This document shows positions 7,872 through 17,796 of a stretch of 64,000 bases of DNA, piece by piece (within the stretch, counting starts at the first letter, position 1; each line of letters begins with the position of its first letter). Source of the stretch: Microvirga solisilvae (lineage in GTDB: Bacteria > Pseudomonadota > Alphaproteobacteria > Rhizobiales > Beijerinckiaceae); NCBI RefSeq assembly GCF_022808595.1, contig NZ_JAKUCN010000001.1:852512-916511 (forward strand). The letters run 5' to 3'. The translations under genes were made by a program, and so were the position numbers. The notes under the pieces are model-generated. The model was not told where the DNA came from. It saw only the letters and a list, made by a program, of their open reading frames with translations, and searched no databases.

Positions 7872-10800
7872 TTATCGATCTGGAGTCGCAGGCAGCGCGT
7901 CCGTCTGCTGCGGCTCCATTCCTACGCCGAAGAGCTTGCGCAGGAAGCCCGGCGCCACCGCCGAGAGCGGATTGACCGTCAGCGTGGGCGCAGAGGCAGA
8001 GCCCGAAGCGCGGAAATTGACCGCGAACAAACCCTCATATTGGCTGCCGCCCAGCAGAGGCCCGAACAGGGGCACCTGGGCGAAGGCATTGTTCAGCCCA
8101 TAGGCCGGAACGAAGGTGCCGGAAATATCCATGCGGTCGCGGCTGTGGTCGATGAAGCCGCCGAGTGTGAAACCGATCTGGCCGCCATAGATCGCGGCGT
8201 CCTTGAAATCGATACGGCCTGCCGTGCGCGTGAACTCGGCGCGGGCTCGCGCGAAAGCGACCTCGTTCAAATCCACCCGCACGGATTGCGGATTGCCGGC
8301 CCTGTCCTGCCCGGTAACCATCTGCGTCTGCGTGGGAATGATCCGGCGCAGGGCCGGCTCATTGACGATGCTGAAGGAGCGCAGCAGCATGACTCCCGGC
8401 TGAGCCCCCTCGCCCGTCGACATATTGATGATGAGATCGCCGCCGGCCATGCGCTTGTAGATATCCGTGAAGCGCAGAAGCGCTCCTGCATCCTCGGCCT
8501 GGATGATGATGACCGCTCCGTTGCGCCCCTGCGCATCGGTCCGCGCGAGAACGTTCGTCGCGCCAAGGCGGCCTTTCATGTCGAGCTGACGCACGACATC
8601 CTTGCGCATCGAGGTCTTGATCACCGCATTGGTGATCGCCTCGTTGTTGTAGCCGGTCAGGATGTTGAGCGAGAGATCGAGATCGAAATCCTTCGAGTCC
8701 TTTGCATTCCCGTTGCGGGATGCAGATTGCGCGCCGGAGTTTTTCAAGAAGGGACGCGCATCACCCACATTGCCACGCACCGTCACCTTGTAGGCGCCGC
8801 CGGACTGCTCGATCTGCGCGCGCATGTCGTCGCCCGGCGAGAGCTTGAAGGTGGACAGGTCCGCCTTCTCCAGGTTGCCCTCCTTCGACAAGGTTGCCGT
8901 GCCGCGCAGGCTGACGCTGCCGCTGTCGAGTTGCAGATCCTTGATCTCGGTCGAAGGGCCTTCGAGCATTGTCAGCGTGAGCTTGCCGGGTCGGCCAGCG
9001 GGCTTCACCCAGCCGGGAATGAGCTGATCCACGCCCGCTTTTGCGAGATCGGCTTCGACGATCATGCCGGGCGCATCGGGTTTTCCGAGAGGCACGCCGA
9101 CCTTCAGGGCGATGGGGCCCGTCAGTTGCGAGCCGAAGGAGAGCCCGCGCCTGTTGCGTGCGGCGTCGTCGAGCACGAAAGCCACATTCGCCTGGCCACC
9201 CTGACGATTCTTCTGCACATCGATATTGGCAGGCCCGCCACCGAGCTTGCCCTCGCCCTTGATCGACAGATCGCCCTGGTTATAGGCGATAGCGAGATTG
9301 CCGCCCTCCAGCTTCTCCTTGCCGAAAAGTTTGTCGAGAGTAACCTCGCTCAGCGTTCCCGTGATCTTCAGCGGAAGATCGGCGACAGGCGGAATGTCCT
9401 TCACCGGAAGGCCGATGCCGACCTTCAGGTCCGCCTTGCCCTTCATGGTGGCGGGATCGACCTCGATCCCCGCGATCTGCTTCACGAGAGGCTGCTGGAG
9501 CATGGCGCCGACACCGTCCGCTCCGCCCATGAGGCGGAAATCGATGCGCGCGACCGCCTTGTCGTCCCAGTAATTATTCAGAGTGAAGGTGCCGTCCGAA
9601 GCATTGAGGCTGAAATTGCCCGGCATATCCACGCGGCCAGCCGGTGCGCGCAGGGCAACCTTCGTCCCGCTCACCTGCCCGCTCACGTCCATGTTCGACA
9701 CGGGAGGCAAACCTTCTGCAGCCTGCAGCGTGCCCTGCGAAATCTGGAAGTCGATCTTCACGGAATCGTCGGAAATAGGCCCGCCGGACAACGATTTCTC
9801 GACATCGGTTCCTGTCATCGCGACTTTGAGCTTGAAGTCTTCGAGCGTCCCGCTCTTGAGGTTCGCGACAAGGAAGCGCCGCACCGGCGGGGCCACGGCC
9901 TCTGGCCAGATGCGCAGAGCCGAGCGGATATTCGTCTTCGTGGCCGTGACGTCGAACTTGAGCCCCTTCGGATCGGCGGAAGCGGCCAGGGCGCCGCCGA
10001 CATCCACGGAAAGATCGGGACCTCTCAGCTTGAGGCTGTTGATGGCGACGCCGTCCGGGCCCGAGAGGTCGGCATCCACCTGCGAGACCTGAAGCGGCGC
10101 ATCGCCGGGCGCGGCTCCGGACCAGACGATATCCTTGCCGCTGAGCAGGAGGCGCCAGGGATTGTCCGCTGTCGGCGCCGCCAACGTTCCCTGGAGCTTG
10201 ACGCGGGTATCGCCGCCCTTGAGTTCGAGGACCGGCAGATTGAGTGTCTTCTTTCCCTCGTTCCACTCGGCCACGATGGTCGCGCGCTCAACCGGGAGTG
10301 CCGAGGTGTCCTTGTCCTCGATCTGAATCATGCCCGCATTGCTGTCGAGGCGCGTCTTCAGCTCCGTGACGCGGCCATCCGCATATGCCACGTCGAAGCG
10401 GCCGGAGAATTCAAGATCGGTGGCGGCGGGAAGGCTCGACAGGCCACTGAGCAGGAGGATGTCCTGAATCGGCGCAGCATCGGCAACGACGGATGCGCGG
10501 TAGGCTGTCCCGCTTTCGGCTTTGACGTCGCCGCTCAGTTGCCAGGGGCCTTGCTTGCCTTCGACGGTCGATGCGAAGTGACGACCGCCATTCTCCGACC
10601 AATCGAATACGGCATCGACGCGATCGAACCGCGCCCGCTCCTTGAGGTCGGCATCGATGAAGACAAGCCGAGCATTGGTGAGCTGCGCTCGATCGAGAGA
10701 GTTGAGAACACTGCGCGGCCCGACAATCAGATCGAACAGCGATCCGACCGCGCCTGACACCTGCGACGGACCGTTCGCGCTGATGGCCAGGGAGGCGGCA

Positions 10801-11348
10801 GCGGCCTTCGAGGGTGACGGCTCGACCGCCCCTTCGCTGGAGGCATGCGCGTCCTCGGTGGTCTGCACGGGCGAGAAGGTCAGGGAGCCGTCGCGATTGA
10901 CCAGGACGCGCAGCTGCAGATCACGCACCTGAATGGCTTTCGGCTGCAGATTGGCCGTGAGCAGGGATACGAAATCCACGCTGACGAGCGCATGAGGAGC
11001 ACGCACCACCAGTTCGCCGCCGGGCGCGCGGATGTCGAGCCCGTTTGCCCTCAAGGCCGGCATCCCCTCATGGAGCTCAATGGCGGTGTTGCGCAGAGCG
11101 ACCGACCAGCCGGGCCCGATCCGGGCGGCCAGGGCGTCCGCGACGCGCTCGGGCAGGCGTCCGAAACTCATGGGGCCTGCGGAAAGGCGCAGATAAAACA
11201 GGCCGGCGATGACGACGAGGAAGACGACGAGACCGAGCTTAGCGTAGAGCGTACCGCGGACCACCCGGCGCCAAAGGCTCTTTTTGGCCGGTTCTTGCCG
11301 GGGCAACGTGGTACGGAACGGTAACTTCATTCTTGTGATGTCAGGCAA
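7872..11348 (-). CDS. Large AsmA/YhdP-like protein (DUF3971 and AsmA C-terminal domain)
   Basis: A 1158-residue envelope protein with one N-terminal membrane helix at about residues 33-53 (LVVFLVVIAGLFYLRL) and a very long beta-rich periplasmic region. It ends in an AsmA-like C-terminal segment (FTLGGFIDHSRDRMDISGTF, then a region about GPLLGGSQYEG). Proteins of the AsmA/YhdP/TamB group form elongated bridges thought to carry phospholipids to the outer membrane. The assignment rests on overall architecture and the C-terminal motif. It is a single-gene unit, convergent with tyrS and divergent from the peroxiredoxin gene. Confidence 0.85.
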   Translation of the reverse strand: MPDITRMKLPFRTTLPRQEPAKKSLWRRVVRGTLYAKLGLVVFLVVIAGLFYLRLSAGPMSFGRLPERVADALAARIGPGWSVALRNTAIELHEGMPALRANGLDIRAPGGELVVRAPHALVSVDFVSLLTANLQPKAIQVRDLQLRVLVNRDGSLTFSPVQTTEDAHASSEGAVEPSPSKAAAASLAISANGPSQVSGAVGSLFDLIVGPRSVLNSLDRAQLTNARLVFIDADLKERARFDRVDAVFDWSENGGRHFASTVEGKQGPWQLSGDVKAESGTAYRASVVADAAPIQDILLLSGLSSLPAATDLEFSGRFDVAYADGRVTELKTRLDSNAGMIQIEDKDTSALPVERATIVAEWNEGKKTLNLPVLELKGGDTRVKLQGTLAAPTADNPWRLLLSGKDIVWSGAAPGDAPLQVSQVDADLSGPDGVAINSLKLRGPDLSVDVGGALAASADPKGLKFDVTATKTNIRSALRIWPEAVAPPVRRFLVANLKSGTLEDFKLKVAMTGTDVEKSLSGGPISDDSVKIDFQISQGTLQAAEGLPPVSNMDVSGQVSGTKVALRAPAGRVDMPGNFSLNASDGTFTLNNYWDDKAVARIDFRLMGGADGVGAMLQQPLVKQIAGIEVDPATMKGKADLKVGIGLPVKDIPPVADLPLKITGTLSEVTLDKLFGKEKLEGGNLAIAYNQGDLSIKGEGKLGGGPANIDVQKNRQGGQANVAFVLDDAARNRRGLSFGSQLTGPIALKVGVPLGKPDAPGMIVEADLAKAGVDQLIPGWVKPAGRPGKLTLTMLEGPSTEIKDLQLDSGSVSLRGTATLSKEGNLEKADLSTFKLSPGDDMRAQIEQSGGAYKVTVRGNVGDARPFLKNSGAQSASRNGNAKDSKDFDLDLSLNILTGYNNEAITNAVIKTSMRKDVVRQLDMKGRLGATNVLARTDAQGRNGAVIIIQAEDAGALLRFTDIYKRMAGGDLIINMSTGEGAQPGVMLLRSFSIVNEPALRRIIPTQTQMVTGQDRAGNPQSVRVDLNEVAFARARAEFTRTAGRIDFKDAAIYGGQIGFTLGGFIDHSRDRMDISGTFVPAYGLNNAFAQVPLFGPLLGGSQYEGLFAVNFRASGSASAPTLTVNPLSAVAPGFLRKLFGVGMEPQQTDALPATPDR

Positions 11349-11489
11349 CCCGGTTCTTGCGCTTCTGCGGCAGCGAGGGAATCACTTGAGGGACCTTAAC
11401 CGTCCTGGCAGCCTCCCGCGACCACCTCTTTCCCACCATGCACACAAGAGGTTTCCAACCAATACATTCCGCCAAAAGGAAGGCGAATA

Positions 11490-11957
11490 ATGTCTCTAAA
11501 CCCTGGAAATAAAGCCCCTGCCTTCACCCTGCCCGCCACCGGCGGCACGGATATTTCGCTTGAGAGCCTCAAGGGCCGGAAAGCCGTGCTGTATTTCTAC
11601 CCGAAGGACGACACCAGCGGCTGCACCCTGGAGGCCAAGGATTTCCAGGCCTTAGGCAAGGAATTCGAGGCCGCCGACACGGTGATCATCGGCGTCTCGC
11701 CCGACCCGATGACGAGCCACGACAAGTTCCGCGCCAAATACGGGCTCGAATTCCCCCTCGCCTCAGACGAGGAAAAGGCCATGCTGGAGGCTTATGGGGT
11801 CTGGGTCGAGAAGAGCATGTACGGCCGCAAATACATGGGCGTCGAGCGCACGACCGTTCTCATCGACCGCGACGGCACCATCGCCAAGGTCTGGAACAAG
11901 GTGAAGGTCCAGGGTCATGCGCAGGAAGTGCTGGCGGCGGCGAAGGCTCTCAAGTAA
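11490..11957 (+). CDS. bcp: Peroxiredoxin, BCP/PrxQ type
   Basis: A 155-residue thiol peroxidase that reduces hydrogen peroxide and organic hydroperoxides. The peroxidatic cysteine is in DDTSGCTLEAKDF near residue 48. There is no second cysteine five residues later, so this looks like a one-cysteine PrxQ variant. The start ATG is preceded by an AAGGCGA ribosome site. The 3' end overlaps the stop of the opposite-strand hydrolase gene by 8 bp. Confidence 0.94.
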   Translation: MSLNPGNKAPAFTLPATGGTDISLESLKGRKAVLYFYPKDDTSGCTLEAKDFQALGKEFEAADTVIIGVSPDPMTSHDKFRAKYGLEFPLASDEEKAMLEAYGVWVEKSMYGRKYMGVERTTVLIDRDGTIAKVWNKVKVQGHAQEVLAAAKALK

Positions 11958-12621
11958 CCGGTTGCTGCGCCTGATCGAGCCAGGCAGCCAGGCGTTTCAT
12001 GACTTCGGCCATCGCTTCCACCGAGCCGATCACATCTCCCGGTGTCTCGAGCCCATGATCGAGACCGGGGAGCAGAGCTACCTCCGCTCCCCTCGCGCGG
12101 GCCGCCTCCACATATTCCGCCTCGTAATGTGGATCAGCCGTGCCGAGCACGATGATCGAACGCTGCGGGCAACGGGCCATGCCATCGAGGACGCCATGTG
12201 TCTTGAATCCGGGCGTCAGCCAGACGAGATCGGCCGAGGCAAGGCTCGGCTCATCGGGTGCCAAAGCCGCCATGGCGGCCGTGCCCAGTGACTTGCCGAC
12301 CAGGGTGAAGTGCTCGTAACCGCCGAGCAAGGAAACGACATCCATGACGGCGCGAGCATCATCCCCGATCCAGGTGACCTTCTCATCCTCGGGCAAGTCG
12401 GCGAAGTCAGGGATCTGATCGTAGCTGTAATCGACCGTCAGCACCTCGTAGCCGCGCTCAAGCAGAAGCTGGCGCGGGTAGTAGAGCACTGGCATGGAAT
12501 TGCGGTAGGTCAGGCCGGGAAAAAGAATGGCAAGGCGTCGGCTTGGACGATCCTGACGGATCAAAGTGCCGGAAATGGCGACGCCTTGGCGCCCCGCGAT
12601 CGTAAGCTTTTCCTGCTTCAT
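11950..12621 (-). CDS. Alpha/beta hydrolase
   Basis: A 223-residue predicted cytoplasmic hydrolase. The nucleophile elbow is GKSLG (near residue 117), with LFPGLTYR as the oxyanion segment and GLDHGLE carrying the likely catalytic histidine. No close functional relative is recognisable. It is transcribed on its own, tail to tail with bcp and upstream of the prfB 3' end on the same strand. Confidence 0.8.
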   Translation of the reverse strand: MKQEKLTIAGRQGVAISGTLIRQDRPSRRLAILFPGLTYRNSMPVLYYPRQLLLERGYEVLTVDYSYDQIPDFADLPEDEKVTWIGDDARAVMDVVSLLGGYEHFTLVGKSLGTAAMAALAPDEPSLASADLVWLTPGFKTHGVLDGMARCPQRSIIVLGTADPHYEAEYVEAARARGAEVALLPGLDHGLETPGDVIGSVEAMAEVMKRLAAWLDQAQQPVT

Positions 12622-12682
12622 GATGCGAACCGGTGAACATGCCTTTCCAGGGTAACTGGATCACGTTCACCGGTCGGCAAGC

Positions 12683-13811
12683 TTAATCAATATCCTCGAC
12701 GTCTTCGCCGCCACCGTAAACACGCTGCGCGAGCGAGGCTTCCATGAAGGGGTCGAGATCGCCGTCGAGCACGTCCTGCGGGCTCTGGGACTGGGTGCCC
12801 GTGCGCAGGTCCTTCACGAGCTGGTAGGGCTGCAGCACGTAGGAGCGGATCTGGTGACCCCAGCCGATATCGGTCTTGGCGGCAGCTTCCGCATTCGCCT
12901 TTTCCTCGCGCTTCTTCAGCTCCGCCTCATAGAGACGGGCGCGCAGCATGTTCCAGGCGGTCGCGCGGTTCTTGTGCTGCGAACGCTCCTGCTGGCAGGC
13001 CACGACGATGCCGCTCGGAATGTGCGTGATACGCACCGCCGAGTCCGTGGTGTTCACGTGCTGACCGCCTGCGCCGGACGAACGGAACGTATCGATGCGG
13101 CAATCGGATTCCTTGATCTCGATGTTGATGCGGTCATCCACCACCGGATAGACCCACACCGAAGCGAAGCTCGTGTGGCGGCGCGCATTGGAATCGTAAG
13201 GCGAGATGCGCACGAGGCGGTGCACACCTGACTCGGTCTTCAGCCAGCCATAGGCGTTGTGGCCCTTGATCAGGAGTGTAGCGCTCTTGATGCCGGCCTC
13301 TTCACCGTCGGTGATTTCGAGAAGCTCGACCTTGTACTTCCGGCGCTCGGCCCAACGGGCATACATGCGCTGGAGCATGGAGGCCCAATCCTGGCTCTCC
13401 GTGCCGCCGGCGCCCGAATGGACTTCCACATAGGTGTCGTTGGCATCGGCCTCACCGGAGAGCAGCGTTTCCACCTGACGGCGCGCGGCTTCTTCCTGAA
13501 GGGCGCGGATCGTCTCCTCGCCTTCCTTGATGGTGTCTTCGTCCTCTTCCATCTCGCCGAGCTCGATCAGCGTGATCGCGTCATCGAGCTCCTGCTCCAT
13601 GCGCTTGATGGAGGAGATCTGGTCTTCGAGCGAGGTTCGCTCGCGCATGATCTTCTGCGCGGCTTCCGCATCGTTCCAGAGGTTCGGGTCTTCGGCGTTG
13701 GCGTTCAGTTCGGCGAGGCGGCGCTGGGCATTATCCCAGTCAAAGATGCCTCCTCAGCAGCCCGACTGACTGCTTGGTCTCTTCTACGAGGTGTTCGATT
13801 TCGGCGCGCAT
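12683..13811 (-). CDS. prfB: Peptide chain release factor 2, expressed through a programmed +1 frameshift
   Basis: RF2 recognises UGA and UAA stop codons. The reading frame starts at ATG 13811, and 23 codons later meets an in-frame TGA at 13742-13740. It then continues in the +1 frame from 13741 to 12683, giving 375 residues. The shift site on the coding strand is CTT TGA C, with an AGGAGG Shine-Dalgarno-like stimulator three bases upstream (13754-13749). This is the classical autoregulatory arrangement. The GGQ motif ([13 protein letters not shown]) is near residue 248. The stop-recognition tripeptide reads SPY instead of SPF. It lies downstream of the PBP1A gene on the same strand. Confidence 0.96.
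13739..13755 (-). promoter_or_regulatory. Programmed +1 frameshift signal in prfB
   Basis: On the minus strand the site reads GAGGAGGCATCTTTGAC. It has an internal AGGAGG, a CTT P-site codon, an in-frame TGA stop and a following C that weakens termination. All elements of the Escherichia coli RF2 frameshift site are present at the expected spacing. Confidence 0.95.
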
Positions 13812-13976
13812 GGCGTCTTGATATCCGTGCCTTGAGTCTGGGGCGTCTTAAGATGAGCGTCCCTGCGTGTAAAGAAAACTTCCTCAAAACCGGCAACGCT
13901 GCAGACCTTGGAGGCCTGCAGCGATCACCGATATCGGCTTGTCAGGAAGCGCGATGGATATGGGTTCCGTGCCGGA

Positions 13977-16406
13977 TCAATACAATCCGCCCGGGCTAGC
14001 GCCTACGGCCCGCTGCTGCGGCGGAGGTGCGGGCGAGTACTCGGCCTGCGGCACGCCTTCTTCCTCGGGCGGGGCATAATATTCCGGCGGAGATTGGCCG
14101 GGCTTGAAGGCTTCCAGGATGCCGCCGCCCTCGCCGCCGGCACGGGTGCCGGTGGAGGCGTTGACGCGGATCAGCTTGATGCCCGGGGGCACGCGGAACG
14201 GCGTCGCGGGCTTGTCCTTGAGCGCCATCTGCATGAAGTCGCGGAAGACCGGAGCAGCGTACTGACCGGCGGTGGCCGCGTTGCCGAGCGACTTCGGCTG
14301 GTCGTAGCCCAGGAACACGCCGACCGCGAGGTCGGGCGAGAAGCCCACGAACCACACGTCCTTCGCGTCGTTAGTCGTGCCGGTCTTGCCAGCGAGCGGC
14401 TTGCCGACAGCCTTGACCGTCTGCGCCGTGCCGCGCTGGACCACGCCTTCGAGGATCGAAGTGATCTGATAGGCGGTCAGCGGATCGAGCACCTGCTCGC
14501 GGCTGTCCACGAGCTTGGGCGCGGCGCCGCTATCCCATTTCTCGGAATCGCAGGTCGCGCATTTGCGATCGTCATGCCGATAGATCGTGCGGCCGCTCCG
14601 GTCCTGGATCTGGTCGATCAGCGTCGGCCTGATGCGGCGTCCGCCATTCGCGAACATGGAATAGGCGGCGGTCATGCGCATGACCGTCGTCTCGCCCGCG
14701 CCGAGCGACATGGAGAGCAGCGGAAGCATGTCGTCATAGACGCCAAAGCGGCGGGCATATTCCGAAATGACGGGCATGCCGATCTCGTTGGAGAGACGAA
14801 CCGTCATCAGGTTCTTCGAATGCTCGATGCCGTAGCGAAGCGTGCGCAGGCCCGCAGCCTTGCCGTCATAGTTCGACGGCGCCCAGGCCGCCTGCCCCGG
14901 GCCCATATCGAGCACGAAGGGCGAGTCCATGATCTGCGACGAGGGCGTGTAGCCGTTGTCGAGAGCGGTCGCGTAAACCAGCGGTTTGAACGAGGAGCCG
15001 GGCTGGCGCATGGCCTGCGTGGCGCGGTTGAACTCGCTCTGGTCGAAGGAGAAGCCGCCGACCATCGCATGCACGCGGCCCGTCTGCGGGTCCATGGCGA
15101 CGATGGCGCCGGAAATCTCGGGCACCTGACGGATACGGTACTGGCCCTGCTTGCCCTCGAGGGGCTCCACATAGACCACGTCTCCGACCGCCACGGCCTT
15201 CTCGACCGCGCGGCGGGTCCACTTCACGCCATCGGCGGTGATGAAGCCCGTCTCGCGTTCACGGGAGAGCTGGCCAGAGGATTCCTTCTTCGGCTGCAGG
15301 CCGATGCGGGCGCGTCCACCTGACACTTCCAGCACCACGGCAAGACGCCAGGGCTGCACGTCGCCCATGGAGGGCACCTCGGCAAGCGCAAGGCCCCATT
15401 CGCGACCGGCGAGCTCGAGCTTGCTCTGGGCGCCGCGCCAGCCGCGGGCCTCGTCGAAGCGCACGAGACCATCGACCAGTGCCTTGCGGGCCATGGCCTG
15501 CATCTTGGGGTCGAGAGTGGCGCGGATCAGCAGGCCGCCCTCATAAAGCTTTTCTTCGCCATAGCGCTCGGCGATGTCGCGGCGAACGCCCTCGGCGAAG
15601 TAGCCCGAGGCGATGCTGTTGGGCGAAACCACGCGCGGCGTGACGTTGAGCGGCTGCTTCCTGGCCTCAGCGGCCTGTTCGGCCGTGATGTAGCCGTTCT
15701 CGACCATGCGGCCGATGACCCAGTTGCGGCGGTCGATGGCGGCCTGACGCTGACGGAACGGGTGATAGTTGTTCGGCGCCTTCGGCAGAGCCGCGAGATA
15801 GGCGGCCTCCTCGATGGTCAGCTCATGGAGCGACTTGCCGAAATAGTTCAGGGCCGAGGCGGCCACGCCGTAATTACTCAGGCCGAGATAGATCTCGTTG
15901 AGGTAGAGCTCGAGGATCTTGTCCTTGGAGAAGGTCGTTTCCATGCGCAGAGCGATCAGCGCCTCGCGGATCTTGCGCTCGTAGCTCTTCTCGTTGCCGA
16001 CAAGGAAGTTCTTGGCCACCTGCTGAGTGATGGTGGATGCGCCCTGCTCCCGCTTGCCGCCTGATTTGACGTTGATCAGGATGGCGCGGATCACGCCCTC
16101 CGGGTCGACGCCCGGGTGCTTGTAGAAGTTCTTGTCCTCGGCAGAGAGGAACGCCGCCTTCACCAGGTTCGGAATCGACTGGATCGGGACATAGAGGCGC
16201 CGCTCGCGGGCATATTCCGCGATCAGGCTGCCGTCCGAGGCGTGGACGCGGGTCATCACCGGCGGCTCGTAATTGGCGAGCTGCGCGTGATCCGGCAGGT
16301 CCTTGGAGAAGAACCAGAATCCATAGGCCAGACCGACGGCGCCGATCAGGAAAAAGATCGCCCCGACGCTGAACAGGAAGCCGAAAAATCGTAGGACAAA
16401 ACGCAT
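13977..16406 (-). CDS. mrcA: Penicillin-binding protein 1A, bifunctional transglycosylase/transpeptidase
   Basis: A class A PBP that polymerises and cross-links peptidoglycan at the inner membrane. The N-terminal helix is at residues 5-28. The GT51 domain includes SAEDKNFYKHPG and GASTITQQVAKNFL. The transpeptidase motifs are SxxK in PGSSFKPLVYA, SxN in HSKNLMT and KTG in AGKTGTTNDAKD. A proline-rich tail follows. I place the start at the ATG at 16406 (809 residues), directly before the membrane helix; a longer frame from 16481 adds 25 residues of untypical sequence. It lies between the amidase gene and prfB on the same strand. Confidence 0.95.
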   Translation of the reverse strand: MRFVLRFFGFLFSVGAIFFLIGAVGLAYGFWFFSKDLPDHAQLANYEPPVMTRVHASDGSLIAEYARERRLYVPIQSIPNLVKAAFLSAEDKNFYKHPGVDPEGVIRAILINVKSGGKREQGASTITQQVAKNFLVGNEKSYERKIREALIALRMETTFSKDKILELYLNEIYLGLSNYGVAASALNYFGKSLHELTIEEAAYLAALPKAPNNYHPFRQRQAAIDRRNWVIGRMVENGYITAEQAAEARKQPLNVTPRVVSPNSIASGYFAEGVRRDIAERYGEEKLYEGGLLIRATLDPKMQAMARKALVDGLVRFDEARGWRGAQSKLELAGREWGLALAEVPSMGDVQPWRLAVVLEVSGGRARIGLQPKKESSGQLSRERETGFITADGVKWTRRAVEKAVAVGDVVYVEPLEGKQGQYRIRQVPEISGAIVAMDPQTGRVHAMVGGFSFDQSEFNRATQAMRQPGSSFKPLVYATALDNGYTPSSQIMDSPFVLDMGPGQAAWAPSNYDGKAAGLRTLRYGIEHSKNLMTVRLSNEIGMPVISEYARRFGVYDDMLPLLSMSLGAGETTVMRMTAAYSMFANGGRRIRPTLIDQIQDRSGRTIYRHDDRKCATCDSEKWDSGAAPKLVDSREQVLDPLTAYQITSILEGVVQRGTAQTVKAVGKPLAGKTGTTNDAKDVWFVGFSPDLAVGVFLGYDQPKSLGNAATAGQYAAPVFRDFMQMALKDKPATPFRVPPGIKLIRVNASTGTRAGGEGGGILEAFKPGQSPPEYYAPPEEEGVPQAEYSPAPPPQQRAVGASPGGLY

Positions 16407-16554
16407 CCGAAGGTATTCCGTTGTCGGCGCACGAAGACGCCTGTTTATGCAGATCCCGAACGCCGTGCCCCATCGGAACAAGACCGAAGCTTAAAATCCG
16501 CCCCGTTCTGTTATCCGAGGAATCGCGCCCCCGCTACGGGTATCCACACCCTAT

Positions 16555-17796
16555 CTATGGTAAAACTGCGGCAGCGCCCTGTCGGGCGAAGCGTGTTGCA
16601 AAAAAGCGATCCACCGCCACGCTCATGGCGGACACCATTTTACCCCGCCATTCCTCTGACATGAGCAGATCCAGGTCCTGCTTGCTGGAGAGGTAGCCAA
16701 GCTCCACCAGGACCGAGGGCACGTCATGCGCCCGCAGCACCTGGAAGCGGGCTTGGCGGTGGGGATTCTTGTTCATGCGAGCCACCGAATCGAACTCGCC
16801 CACGAGCCGGGTCGCGAAACCGTGGGAAAAGCTTCGTGTCTCGCGCAGGGTCAGGTCCACCAGAATATCCGAGACATCGTCCGGCATGTCGGCGCTCTCG
16901 ACGCCAGCGACCGCATCGGCCTTGTTTTCGCGCTCGGCAAGGCGGGCAGAATCGGCGTCGGAGGCGCGCTCGGCGCCGGTATAGACGGTCAGGCCCCGGA
17001 CCTCCTGCCCGCCGGAAATCGAATCCGCATGGATAGAGATGAAGAGATCGGCCTGGACATTGCGCGCAGAGCGGACCCGGTCCCCCAAGGAAATGAACAC
17101 GTCCTTGTCGCGGGTCATCACGACCTTGTAGCGCCCGCTCGCCTCAAGGGCTTTGTGGAGCTTGTGGGCGAAGGACAGGACCAGATCCTTCTCGAACAAG
17201 CCATTCGCCGCATTGGCGCCGGGGTCGATGCCTCCGTGGCCGGGATCGATCACGATGACCGGGCGGGCATCCTTCGAGACCGGGGCCGTATCGGCGATGG
17301 CGGACTGGGCCGCCTTGGCCGCGTTGGCCACAGCCGCGCGGTGGAAATCGTCCCGCTCGGTGCGGGTCAGCTCGATGGTCAGCAGCGCCGTGCCGTTTGC
17401 AGCATTGGGCTCGACCGTCATGGCGGAAACCGTCGCGGGCTGGGTCAAATCCATGACCACCCGGGAGCGGCCCGGCGCAAACAGACCGTAGCGATAGGAG
17501 GCAATCAGCCCCGCCTGCTGGCGCCCGGCATTGGGCGGCAGGTGAAATGCCACCTCGGGCAGATCGACGATCAGCCGATCCGGCTTCTCCATGAGGGAGA
17601 CCTGGGCCGTCACGCTTTTAGACAGCGTGACCCGGAACCGGGTCTTGGGCCCCTCGACCTCGACGGAGACGTCAGCGGCGATCACGGGACCGGCTGTACC
17701 CACAGCCCAAGCGGGACCGCCCCTCGCGACGGTAAATGTCGCCAGGATCGCCAGGAGGCCCACCCAGGCCAAGCGTATCAAGGGGTTGATTCTCAT
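16555..17796 (-). CDS. N-acetylmuramoyl-L-alanine amidase with AMIN domain
   Basis: A periplasmic zinc amidase that cleaves the glycan-peptide bond of peptidoglycan and helps separate daughter cells. A signal peptide occupies roughly residues 1-28. An AMIN targeting domain follows, then an Amidase_3 domain. Zinc ligands are visible in VIDPGHGGIDPG and SIHADS, with catalytic glutamates in LFEKDLVLS and LVELGYLSS. I start at ATG 17796 (413 residues) so that the signal peptide is N-terminal; the frame extends to 17877. It is upstream of the PBP1A gene and divergent from rne. Confidence 0.93.
   Translation of the reverse strand: MRINPLIRLAWVGLLAILATFTVARGGPAWAVGTAGPVIAADVSVEVEGPKTRFRVTLSKSVTAQVSLMEKPDRLIVDLPEVAFHLPPNAGRQQAGLIASYRYGLFAPGRSRVVMDLTQPATVSAMTVEPNAANGTALLTIELTRTERDDFHRAAVANAAKAAQSAIADTAPVSKDARPVIVIDPGHGGIDPGANAANGLFEKDLVLSFAHKLHKALEASGRYKVVMTRDKDVFISLGDRVRSARNVQADLFISIHADSISGGQEVRGLTVYTGAERASDADSARLAERENKADAVAGVESADMPDDVSDILVDLTLRETRSFSHGFATRLVGEFDSVARMNKNPHRQARFQVLRAHDVPSVLVELGYLSSKQDLDLLMSEEWRGKMVSAMSVAVDRFFATRFARQGAAAVLP

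Noticed and set aside
8040..10757. 905-codon plus-strand frame opposite the AsmA-like gene
   Set aside because: The frame is a long shadow caused by GC-rich codon bias. Its product has low-complexity Arg/His/Ala content with no motif, while the minus-strand frame has a membrane helix and AsmA features.
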